DNA from: CAXBGS01 sp963975425
GTDB lineage: Bacteria > Planctomycetota > Planctomycetia > Pirellulales > Pirellulaceae
Reading direction: 5' to 3'
Length of the DNA: 64,000 bases
Assembly (NCBI GenBank): GCA_963975425.1
Contig: CAXBGS010000008.1
Coordinates: 1-64,000 of the forward strand
Part shown: positions 45,301-52,429 of the stretch, in pieces
Position numbering within the stretch: the stretch's first letter is position 1
How the letters are laid out: each line of letters starts with the position of its first letter
Made by a program: the position numbers and the translations under genes
The notes under the pieces: model-generated
The model's database searches: none
What the model was told of the DNA's origin: nothing
What the model saw: the letters and a program-made list of their open reading frames with translations, nothing else

Positions 45301-45825
45301 CGCGGGTGGCGCGGGCTTCAGACCGGATGCCTGCAGTTTTGCAAGCACGAAATAGTCGATTGCGTTGCGCGGCCAATCCGAAACTTGCACTTGAGGAAGA
45401 TCAGGCCGCTCCGGAACTTGATAGGACCAGTGCGCTTCATAACTGGCCCCTTGTTCGATCCAGCACCGTACCAATTGCACCTCTTCGCTGGACAACTGGC
45501 GTCCCTTGCCTTCCGGTGGCATCCGCAAGTCTTCGTCATCGGTCGTGATGCGTGCGATCAGCTCGCTGGCGTCGGGATCACCGGGAACGATCGCCGCGTA
45601 GCCGCCCAAATCAACCCGCGAACCTTCTTCGGTATCGAACCGCAAGTCGGCCGCACGTTCGTCTTCATCGGGCCCATGACAGATCAGACAGTTGTTCGAA
45701 AACAACGGCCGAATGTCTTGATTGAAATCGACCGGCGACTCGGCGCAAACGATTGGTGCCATCAAAAAAATGGTCAACCAGACCGTTGGCACACGCGTTA
45801 GGATTTTCGGCGAGGACAAAGGCAT
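42382..45825 (-). CDS. secreted PSCyt1/DUF1549/DUF1553 protein with discoidin-like insert
   Basis: A 1147-residue exported protein. The chosen start (45825) gives a signal peptide (VPTVWLTIFLMAPIVCA). The N-terminal cytochrome motif CLICHGPDEDE belongs to PSCyt1 (about residues 35-125). It is followed by DUF1549 (NAIDYFVLAKLQASG to the second heme site CAQCHTHKYDPI, about 150-360). A galactose-binding, F5/8-type-C-like segment (RFVRIELPGTGRILQIAEVQ, NPWLEIDLGE) lies between it and DUF1553 (NPLTPRVIANRHWEQIFG to the C-terminus, about 820-1110). Its partner DUF1501 gene follows on the same strand after an intervening opposite gene. The start may instead be at 45906. Confidence 0.88.
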   Translation of the reverse strand: MPLSSPKILTRVPTVWLTIFLMAPIVCAESPVDFNQDIRPLFSNNCLICHGPDEDERAADLRFDTEEGSRVDLGGYAAIVPGDPDASELIARITTDDEDLRMPPEGKGRQLSSEEVQLVRCWIEQGASYEAHWSYQVPERPDLPQVQVSDWPRNAIDYFVLAKLQASGLKPAPPADRLTLARRVSLDLTGLPPTWDQAQAFVSDDSENAYEKYVDALLGQPTFGERWARVWLDLARYADSAGYADDPPRTIWAYRDYVIRSLNENKPFDQFTIEQIAGDLLDDPTDDQLIATAFHRNTMTNNEGGTNNEEFRNVAVVDRVNTTMAVWMGTTMACAQCHTHKYDPITHEEYFKFFAFFNQSEDADLRDERPFLTLYSDEQESDRARLRNQIDALKDELDRSTPAIDAAQDQWLSALREEPVWDVLTPTTTSSKSREFVIRDDGWVTVTGHKVVRDTYTLTFPVKLDSLTALRLEVSDQQKKNFVLSQLQATFQPAQPETKNARFVRIELPGTGRILQIAEVQVFSDGNNIAGEAIASQSSTFPGGDADHAIDGNTDGDFAADSVAHTKAEANPWLEIDLGEAKPIDKIVVWNRTDGGPSIRRRLNQFRLSLLDSDRREVFSRDDNPPPTTSQLFDLAGTTRIEFSEAVADFSQKSFSASDVLQTKVDAAKGWAIGGALGQAHELKLTLDRPMKLGEGELTIQLNHASQFRNLLLDEFRISVTSDPAATDWVRMTDEVRGIIQSDRKTWTNAQAAKVGRYYRQIAPLLAPVRSRLEAATAKLAAIKPMTTVPVMRQVENENRRPTHVQIRGNYQSHGQAVSEGTPAIFHPLADDGNVDRLSLARWLVDPQNPLTPRVIANRHWEQIFGTGIVETSEEFGSQGELPSHPELLDWLAVELRESDWDVKHLLKLIVTSATYQQSSVTSAASVAADPRNRMLARGPRFRVSAEMVRDQALFISGLLSKKMYGPPVNPPQPELGLKAAFGAATDWKTSSGDDKYRRGLYTTWRRSSPYASMAQFDAPNREVCTVRRIRTNTPLQALVTLNDPVYVEAAQAMARVVIASSDATDDRIREAFHRALTREPSDEETQRIGQLIDDARQVFADDPQSAMQMATIPLGELPIDADVPEHAAWTVACNAILNLDELLMKR

Positions 45826-46167
45826 ACCAAGCGAGCGAACGTGGGGAGGGTAATCAGGCGGGCAATCGACGGCCGACACCTTAAGGGCGGGGCCCCATTC
45901 TATCATACGGAATCCGAGCTCAACGACTTTGGCACCTCAACTTTAGTATCACGCTTTTCACCACCACGTCTTCAATCACCCCCACAACCGCTGTCGATAA
46001 GCCGCGATTAACAGTGCGGAACCATCCTGCGGCGAAACCTCATTGATAGGCTTTTTCGATCGAAAACGACGTTCCCCATCGATCCGCCGGTGCGTCTGGT
46101 GCGTAGTCGACTCGTGGAAGACTGGCGAGGCGTGCCAGCCGCCTGAACCAACGCCCCGAGGCTCCCG
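45826..46167. promoter_or_regulatory. divergent spacer with 14-bp palindrome
   Basis: No gene is supported here. A perfect palindrome, ttttcgatcgaaaa, at 46053-46066 could be a regulator site for the flanking divergent genes. Function not established. Confidence 0.35.
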
Positions 46168-47373
46168 ATGGTTGATCCAATCTCCACAGGCAGTGCGGCA
46201 ACAAACGGATTGCCAGAAAAAGGCCGATTCGCCGATCGACTGACATACTCAACGCGAGCCGCACTGTTCTATCTTGGCGTGTTCGTTCCTGCCGTCTTTG
46301 TTGTCATTAGCTTTGCCGGATTGGTACCTCGTCCCGATTGGCAATCAGGACAACTACGTGACATTGTCGGTTTTCTGTTGCATCCAACTGGCGGTTTGCC
46401 GATTTATCCATTTCTTATTTTTTCGGTGATCAGTCTTGCGTTCTACTTACGCGACGAACTCGTCTACGGCAATGCGTTTTGGGTACGCTTAGGAATCGCC
46501 AGCGGAGTCGTTGTGTCGCTTTGGTATGGTGTGGCCTTTTCGCTAACTATCGGAGGCGTCGATCCGAACGATGTCCACACTTGGGTTCGAGCGGCAACGA
46601 TATTCTTGCTCGAGAGTACCGCGGCGCTGATGTTTATCGGCGTTTGCTTTCTGGTGCGTGTGTTTTGGACGCAAAAGGACCGCGAGCGTCGCAATCACTG
46701 CATTGTGATCGCCATGGTGCTGAGCGGCATTTTCTTTGGCGCAACGTTAGCGATCCACGGACCCAATGTCGCCCGTGACGGGCTGATGTTCATCGTGTAT
46801 CTGCCGGTGATTCTGGTATTGATTTCATTGCTCGCGGCACCGGGCTTTGCTTTGTTGGCCTACTCGTTCGCGTGCATTCGAATTCTGATCACGCAACCGG
46901 CGTCGCACCGAGTTTCTTTGCTGGAAACCATGTTGTTCACGACATGGGCGGCAAGCTTTCTGGCCGCTTGTCGACTATCGATCAAAATGTCGCTATCAGC
47001 TTACGCGTCGTTGCCGACCCAGCGTCCATCGGATTGCTATGTTGCAACCGCCGCAGCCCGCGGACACCAAAGATTCGTCAGAGTCCGACACATCGGCGCC
47101 GATGGCATGCGGATCAATCAACAGCTGACAACGTTCAAAGCGTTCGAACTGATGCTGCAGGCTGTCGCACCGAGACTACATCTTCCGCTAAGGCGTCTCT
47201 ACGACTGGATCGGACCGCAAGTCATTCCTTGGATCCAGCATCCAATTGCCGCGGACATTGCGTACGCTGGCTTGAAACCGGCTGAATGGTTCGCATGGAT
47301 CATGCTGTGCATTGCACTAGGACGTGAGCGTGATGTAGCCCAACATCTGTACGGCAACGACAAGTCGACCTGA
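46168..47373 (+). CDS. polytopic membrane protein with C-terminal CYVATAAARGH motif
   Basis: A 401-residue protein with about seven hydrophobic helices (about residues 30-285), such as LFYLGVFVPAVFVVISFAGL and YLPVILVLISLLAAPGFALL. The cytosolic-like C-terminal region starts with CYVATAAARGH (about residues 292-302). I recognise this as a short motif in the DUF6688-like membrane families, and related CFIATAAYG motifs occur at the end of other bacterial proteins. Function is unknown. It is first in the + strand group ahead of the small protein at 47519. Confidence 0.65.
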   Translation: MVDPISTGSAATNGLPEKGRFADRLTYSTRAALFYLGVFVPAVFVVISFAGLVPRPDWQSGQLRDIVGFLLHPTGGLPIYPFLIFSVISLAFYLRDELVYGNAFWVRLGIASGVVVSLWYGVAFSLTIGGVDPNDVHTWVRAATIFLLESTAALMFIGVCFLVRVFWTQKDRERRNHCIVIAMVLSGIFFGATLAIHGPNVARDGLMFIVYLPVILVLISLLAAPGFALLAYSFACIRILITQPASHRVSLLETMLFTTWAASFLAACRLSIKMSLSAYASLPTQRPSDCYVATAAARGHQRFVRVRHIGADGMRINQQLTTFKAFELMLQAVAPRLHLPLRRLYDWIGPQVIPWIQHPIAADIAYAGLKPAEWFAWIMLCIALGRERDVAQHLYGNDKST

Positions 47374-47518
47374 AAGTCGCGTCCTGAGAATCAGCAAGAT
47401 CCTCGTAATCGTAAGTCGCAGCAAATTTCCTCGCGTCATGAGACGTCGCAGCTGGCTGCTTGGGGTGGATCGCACCATAGCGTTGGTTAACCGATGCCCC
47501 CAATGCGAGCTTGAACCG

Positions 47519-47770
47519 ATGCGAATGATCCTGCTGATACTGTTGACCCTTGGCGCGCTCGCGATCGTAACGCAACCGACACGCGAGGCGATCCGAATCA
47601 TCGACGAGGAAACCAACGCGGTGGAACGTTACGTTCCGCCCAAAGCAGGCAGCAGTTTCCCTTGGCTTACCAGGCGGACCGATGCGGCCAATGCGATCCG
47701 GGAACGACGATTCCCCAACAGTAATATCGCAGAGTCGAGCAAAGGAAAGAATCCTTACTTCAGCAATTAA
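47519..47770 (+). CDS. small single-pass membrane or secreted hypothetical protein
   Basis: An 83-residue protein. From ATG 47519 it has a hydrophobic N-terminus (MILLILLTLGALAIV), then a polar tail with PPKAGSSFPWLTRR. An in-frame start at 47438 would add 27 residues without signal character. No domain recognised; being short, it may be spurious. It follows the polytopic membrane protein after a 145-bp gap. Confidence 0.45.
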   Translation: MRMILLILLTLGALAIVTQPTREAIRIIDEETNAVERYVPPKAGSSFPWLTRRTDAANAIRERRFPNSNIAESSKGKNPYFSN

Positions 47771-47855
47771 AGCCGTTAGCACCGCGGCACGTGCTTGGTA
47801 GTGTCATCCGAGGAATAAGGCAAATCGGGCAGTACGAGGAGGCCCGGCCGCTCAC

Positions 47856-48027
47856 GAGAACGTCCAGCTTAGCAAACTACCATTTTGCGACGTTTATTTG
47901 GGATTGGCGTAGGCTGGAACAAGCCCTGCGCAGTTCCGGCATGGATGACCATTTGATTGCGCTCTGCCGGAACTGCGCACGGCTTGTTCCAGCCTACAAA
48001 AAACCAAACGCTAAGCTGGACGTTCTC
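47856..48027. repeat. 172-bp nested palindromic element between convergent genes
   Basis: An outer 18-bp perfect inverted repeat (47856-47873 with 48010-48027, gagaacgtccagcttagc) encloses an inner 33-bp inverted repeat (47909-47941 with 47965-47997) that has one mismatch and a 23-nt loop. The inner arm starts gtaggctggaacaagcc. This resembles intergenic stem-loop repeats with the words ctggaacaag and agttccggc that I associate with Pirellulaceae genomes. It sits after the + gene at 47770 and before the - gene stop at 48076, so it could also act as a bidirectional terminator. Confidence 0.85.
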
Positions 48028-48075
48028 TTACCCGTCGCGGCTCACGGCGGGTGCGGTGAAGCGACGAGGGGGTAC

Positions 48076-48780
48076 CTAGGCTGGTTTCATTGTGCCGAAG
48101 AACAACCAGTCCGTTTGTTCGTGACCGACAAGTGTGTTGAGCGTCTGGACCGGTTCGATGACCACTCGATCAAAGGTGTCTCGCATTGCGTCGGCAAATT
48201 GGCTGTCTTGTGCGTAAGACCAAATCGCCAGCACGCCGTCATCTCGCAAGTGTTGCTTCGCTCTGGCCAACCCCGCGCACGAGTAGAACGTGTGATCAGA
48301 CTCGGCAAGTTGATCGGCCGGTGAATGATCCACGTCGATCACGATGAGATCAAACAAATCGGTGGGCGTCTGTGCGAGCCGCGCATAGACGTCGCCAAGC
48401 GAAATCGAAAGCTGCGGGGAACTGCAGAGTTCGCCGGACAAGGGGATCAGGCCCTCTCGCATCCACTGAATCACCGGCTCTAGAAATTCGACCACTTCCA
48501 CCGACGCGACGGCGTCATGAAGCAACAGTTCGCGAGCGGTATAGCCGAGACCTAAACCACCCACAAGCGTTTTAAGATCGTGACCGCCATGCAAGTCGGC
48601 TGCTCGATTCGAAATCACTCGTTCCGAATCGGTGTTAAAACTGCTCATCAAGAATTCATGATTCAGCGTCACTTCGGTCACCAACTGACCGGGCTGCGAT
48701 AACAACTCGCGCCGACGCAGACACAACGGCCCGAGTGAGGTCTGCTCGTAAGCCAGGATTTCAAGCTTGCCCGGACTCAC
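48076..48780 (-). CDS. spermidine-synthase-like methyltransferase-fold protein
   Basis: A 234-residue Rossmann-fold protein of the spermidine/spermine synthase superfamily. The glycine motif VGGLGLGYTA (about residues 73-82), the acidic end SVEVVEFLEPV, and LIVIDVDHSP (about 145-154) are visible. Canonical polyamine synthases are longer and have a conserved aminopropyl site; here the N-terminal extension is short, so the substrate may differ. The GTG start at 48780 overlaps the stop of the ABC-F gene by GTGA, so the two are translationally coupled. Confidence 0.75.
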   Translation of the reverse strand: MSPGKLEILAYEQTSLGPLCLRRRELLSQPGQLVTEVTLNHEFLMSSFNTDSERVISNRAADLHGGHDLKTLVGGLGLGYTARELLLHDAVASVEVVEFLEPVIQWMREGLIPLSGELCSSPQLSISLGDVYARLAQTPTDLFDLIVIDVDHSPADQLAESDHTFYSCAGLARAKQHLRDDGVLAIWSYAQDSQFADAMRDTFDRVVIEPVQTLNTLVGHEQTDWLFFGTMKPA

Positions 48781-50606
48781 GATTCAAGTTCCTCCCACCT
48801 GGCGAACGCGTCGGCCAGTTTTTGTTCCAGCTTGGCAAGACTTGCGGCGTCGACCGCGATCTCCTCACCAGGTTTCTGGTAATAGTTCGGCTCGGCCATC
48901 AAGGCGTGCAGTTCCGCGATCTCGGTTTCCAGTTTTTCAATCCGGACAGGCAATTGATCCAGATCGCGTTGATCCTTGTACGACAGCTTGCGTTTCGCCG
49001 AGCTTGGATTGCCTTGCCCCAGGTTGGCCGAGGTCGACCTGGTTGGCTCTTTGGACTTGGCAGGTTTCTTTGCCGACTTGGTGACCGCTTGGCGATCTGC
49101 CTTGGCGCGCCGCGCGACAGCAGCCTGCCATTCATCATAGCCACCAACATATTCCGACACGCCGTTTTCTTCGAACACGATCGTACTGGTCACGACATTG
49201 TTCAAGAACGTTCGATCGTGGCTGACCATCAACAGTGTACCGCTGAATTCGACGAGCTGTTCCTCGAGCATTTCCAGCGTTTCGCTGTCCAAGTCGTTGG
49301 TCGGCTCGTCCAGCACGATGACGTTGGCCGGCTTGGTCATCAATCGCGCCAGCAGTGCTCGGTTGCGTTCACCGCCGGACAAGAAACGAACCTTGGTACG
49401 TGCGCGTTCCGCGGTGAATAAAAACTCTTGCAGATAACCGATAATATGTTTCGTCTTATCACCGATCACGATGCGATCGCTGCCATCGCCGACGTTCTCT
49501 TGCACCGTTTTGTCTTCGTCCAGCGTGTCACGCAATTGATCAAAGTAGGCGACCTGCAGATTGGTGCCCAGCCTGACGTTTCCGGCGTCCGGTTCCAGAC
49601 GACCAAGCAGCAGTTTCAACAGTGTTGTCTTGCCGGCACCGTTACGGCCGATGATGCCAATTTTGTCGCCGCGCATCACGGTCGTGGAAAAATCGCGAAT
49701 GATGGTTTCGTCGCCGTACGAAAACGAAACATTCTTGACTTCACAAACCAGCGCGCCGCTGCGATCGGCATCACGCAGATTCAGCTTTGCGGTTCCTTCG
49801 ACGTTCCGCCGTTCGCTTCGTTCATTCCGCATCACTTTCAATGCACGAACGCGACCTTCGTTACGGGTACGTCGCGCCTTGATGCCCTGGCGAATCCAGG
49901 CCTCTTCTTCGGCTAACTTTTTATCAAACAGCGCGTTCTGTTTTTCTTCGGCCGCGATCGCTTGTTCTTTGCGTTTGAGAAACGTTTCGTAATCGCAAGA
50001 CCAATCGAAAATACGACCGCGATCGATTTCCCAGATACGCGTCGCCAGTTGTTGCAGAAACGTACGGTCGTGAGTGATAAAAATCAGTGTATTGCGCCAG
50101 CGGCTTAGAAAGTCTTCAAGCCAGACGATTGAATCGATATCTAAATGGTTGGTCGGTTCGTCCAACAACAGCAAGTCGGGATCGGTCGCGATTGCCTTGG
50201 CCAACAAGACACGACGCTTCATTCCGCTGGACAAAGATTCAAAAGGCACGTCGGGGTCCAACTGCATCCGCGACAAAGTGGAATCGATGGCGTGATCGAT
50301 CTGCCACTGTTGTTCGGGATCGTCGGTCGCGGTTTGTCCCGCCGCAACGATCGACTTGATGGATCCGGTCGCGTCGCGGGGCACGTCTTGCGTCAGGCGC
50401 GCGACCCTAACGTCGGGCGAATAGATCACCGATCCCGAATCCGGCTGGACTTGCCCGTCCAAAATCCGCAGCAAAGTTGTCTTGCCGGCACCGTTGCGTC
50501 CTAACAGCCCGATCCGTTGACCGGGTTCGACCTGTGCCGAGACGCCGTCCAACAACAACGGCCCGCGATATCCGATGCTGATGTCGTCAAGAGAAAGCAG
50601 TGGCAT
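48777..50606 (-). CDS. uup: ABC-F family ATPase (Uup-like)
   Basis: A 609-residue protein with two ABC ATPase domains and no membrane segment. Walker A is GRNGAGKTT in both (about residues 36-44 and 318-326), signatures are LSSGMKRRVLLA and LSGGERNRALLA, and Walker B is LLLLDEPTNHLD and VIVLDEPTNDLD. The linker between domains is charged. The C-terminal coiled-coil tail (about 540-609) with KLSYKDQRDLDQLP and LEQKLADAF matches Uup rather than EttA. ABC-F proteins act on ribosomes or DNA structure. Coupled with the spermidine-synthase-like gene downstream. Confidence 0.9.
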   Translation of the reverse strand: MPLLSLDDISIGYRGPLLLDGVSAQVEPGQRIGLLGRNGAGKTTLLRILDGQVQPDSGSVIYSPDVRVARLTQDVPRDATGSIKSIVAAGQTATDDPEQQWQIDHAIDSTLSRMQLDPDVPFESLSSGMKRRVLLAKAIATDPDLLLLDEPTNHLDIDSIVWLEDFLSRWRNTLIFITHDRTFLQQLATRIWEIDRGRIFDWSCDYETFLKRKEQAIAAEEKQNALFDKKLAEEEAWIRQGIKARRTRNEGRVRALKVMRNERSERRNVEGTAKLNLRDADRSGALVCEVKNVSFSYGDETIIRDFSTTVMRGDKIGIIGRNGAGKTTLLKLLLGRLEPDAGNVRLGTNLQVAYFDQLRDTLDEDKTVQENVGDGSDRIVIGDKTKHIIGYLQEFLFTAERARTKVRFLSGGERNRALLARLMTKPANVIVLDEPTNDLDSETLEMLEEQLVEFSGTLLMVSHDRTFLNNVVTSTIVFEENGVSEYVGGYDEWQAAVARRAKADRQAVTKSAKKPAKSKEPTRSTSANLGQGNPSSAKRKLSYKDQRDLDQLPVRIEKLETEIAELHALMAEPNYYQKPGEEIAVDAASLAKLEQKLADAFARWEELES

Positions 50607-50661
50607 GAAGTTCTCAAAAATGGTGGATCAGGTGGACCGGTCGAACCTGGTCCATCATTTG

Positions 50662-50695
50662 GCGCCGGCAATGATGCAGCGCCGGCAATGATGCA
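50662..50695. repeat. 17-bp tandem duplication
   Basis: The unit gcgccggcaatgatgca occurs exactly twice, 39 bp after the stop of the minus-strand ABC ATPase gene. Confidence 0.8.
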
Positions 50696-50733
50696 GTGTT
50701 GACCGTGACGCATCCTGGGCAATGGTGCCGATG

Positions 50734-51714
50734 TTACGTGCCAGCCGTTTCGCGGAATAGATCCGCGATCATGTCTTCCAGCGGCGGGTCTTCCACGGCG
50801 ACATCCTGGATGGGATTATCGCGAAGTGTTTCGGCCAGAACACGCGGGACGTCTGCGCGGTCGACGCGGATGCGAACTTTGGGCCAGTTCTCATCCAGGA
50901 CTTCGCCGAATTTCGCCAGGGAAGGCTGGTGCCCGTCGGCGAACTGCAGCGTGACGATTTTCGCGCCGCTGAATTTATCGATGATTCCTGCCAGCGAGCC
51001 GTCATACTCGATGCGCCCGCCCGCGATCACGACAACGCGTTTGCACAGCGCGGCGACGTCTTTCATGTAGTGGCTGGTCAACAAGATGGTGATCTTGCGT
51101 TTCTCTTGGTAATACCGCAAAAACTGCTGAATGTTGTGTTGGGCGATCACGTCCAATCCGATCGTGGGTTCGTCCAGGAACAACACGTCGGGGCTGTGCA
51201 ACAGCGCCGCGATCAATTCCATCTTCATCCGCTCGCCGAGTGACAGTTCGCGAACGGGTTGGCTTAGCAAGCGACCGACATCCAACAAATCGGTCAATTC
51301 GGCCATCGTCGCGTTGAATTGTTCAGCGGGAATCCCATAGATCTGTTGATGCAGCCGATAGGATTCTTGCGCCGGCAGGTCCCACCACAATTGATTCTTT
51401 TGCCCCATGACCAGTGCGAACCGGCGTCGATACTGGTTTTTACGTTCCCAGGGGACAAAACCCATCACACTGGCAGTACCGCTGGTCGGGTTGATGACGC
51501 CGCTCAGCAATTTCAGGGTGGTGGTTTTTCCGGCTCCGTTGGGGCCCAAAAACGCGACGAACTCGCCTTGCTGCACATCCAAGTCGATTCCTTTGACGGC
51601 TTCGACCTCGCTGTATTCACGGCGGAACAATCCGCGCACACTTTCGGCCAGGCCCTCACGTTTTTTGTAAACGCGATACGATTTGCACAGGTTGCGAACT
51701 TCAATGATCGACAT
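50734..51714 (-). CDS. ABC transporter ATPase (COG4586 type), without adjacent permease
   Basis: A 326-residue ATPase. The start MSIIEVRNLCKSY at 51714 gives the family N-terminus. Walker A is GPNGAGKTTT, the signature LSLGERMKMELIAALL and Walker B VLFLDEPTIGLD. The distinctive motif MGQKNQLWWDLPAQES is one I know from the uncharacterised ABC-2-type ATPases of COG4586. The C-terminus has a small extra domain. The two permeases usually encoded next to it (COG4587 and COG3694) are not nearby, and the flanking genes are Uup-like and ispF. The substrate is unknown. Confidence 0.85.
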   Translation of the reverse strand: MSIIEVRNLCKSYRVYKKREGLAESVRGLFRREYSEVEAVKGIDLDVQQGEFVAFLGPNGAGKTTTLKLLSGVINPTSGTASVMGFVPWERKNQYRRRFALVMGQKNQLWWDLPAQESYRLHQQIYGIPAEQFNATMAELTDLLDVGRLLSQPVRELSLGERMKMELIAALLHSPDVLFLDEPTIGLDVIAQHNIQQFLRYYQEKRKITILLTSHYMKDVAALCKRVVVIAGGRIEYDGSLAGIIDKFSGAKIVTLQFADGHQPSLAKFGEVLDENWPKVRIRVDRADVPRVLAETLRDNPIQDVAVEDPPLEDMIADLFRETAGT

Positions 51715-51838
51715 GGACGGTATTCTAGCGGTCCAGTGGCGGCTTCCAGAAGCGGTCCAAATCGAGAGACAAACCGAGACGGCGCAAAGCCGGTCTCGCT
51801 CTTTTTCCGGCAAATCATGCAGCTCGAGCAGACAGACG

Positions 51839-52345
51839 ATGACCCACAGCACTCAGCCACCATTTCGCATCGGCCTCGGATACGATTCGCACCGATTGGG
51901 CAATGGCGGCCCGCTGCGGATCGGCGGAATGGACATCGATACCGATATCCACGCGATTGGCCACAGCGACGCCGATGTGTTGCTTCACGCGTTGACCGAT
52001 GCACTGCTGGGCAGCGTTGCCGAAAGCGATATCGGGCGGCTTTTTCCCGATGACGCCTCCGTCAACCGCGACCGCGATAGCAGTGATTTCGTCCACGAAG
52101 CCATCCGCCGCGTCCGCCATCACGGCATGGACGTCGTCAACCTCGACTGCGTGATTATGGCCGAACGTCCCAAAATGGCCGCTCACATCGACTCGATGCG
52201 ACAAAACATCGCCGGGATGCTGGATCTGGAAATCGGACGGGTCGGGCTGAAGGCAAAGACGGGCGAAGGGGTCGGCGAAATCGGCAGCTCAGCCGCGATC
52301 GCCGCCCGCGTGATCGTCTTAGTGAGCAAAAGAGAGGTATCGTGA
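51839..52345 (+). CDS. ispF: 2-C-methyl-D-erythritol 2,4-cyclodiphosphate synthase
   Basis: IspF makes the cyclic diphosphate of the non-mevalonate isoprenoid pathway. At 168 residues it is of normal length. The zinc and catalytic motifs GLGYDSHRL (Asp 16, His 18), IGHSDADVLLH and the C-terminal AKTGEGVGEIGSSAAIAA are visible. The start at 51839 (MTHSTQPPF) fits the family; a longer in-frame extension overlaps the divergent ABC gene. It is followed on the same strand by cysS after 84 bp. Confidence 0.96.
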   Translation: MTHSTQPPFRIGLGYDSHRLGNGGPLRIGGMDIDTDIHAIGHSDADVLLHALTDALLGSVAESDIGRLFPDDASVNRDRDSSDFVHEAIRRVRHHGMDVVNLDCVIMAERPKMAAHIDSMRQNIAGMLDLEIGRVGLKAKTGEGVGEIGSSAAIAARVIVLVSKREVS

Positions 52346-52429
52346 TCCCGAATCACCCTCTGCGAAATCGGTCTCGATCCCTATAATCCCGTTTTGACGA
52401 TTGACGATCCTTCACTTAACCCACCGGTC

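Noticed and set aside
48777..51714. ABC ATPases considered as one export operon
   Set aside because: The first is a soluble ABC-F protein and the second an orphan ATPase with no permease, so no transporter is encoded.
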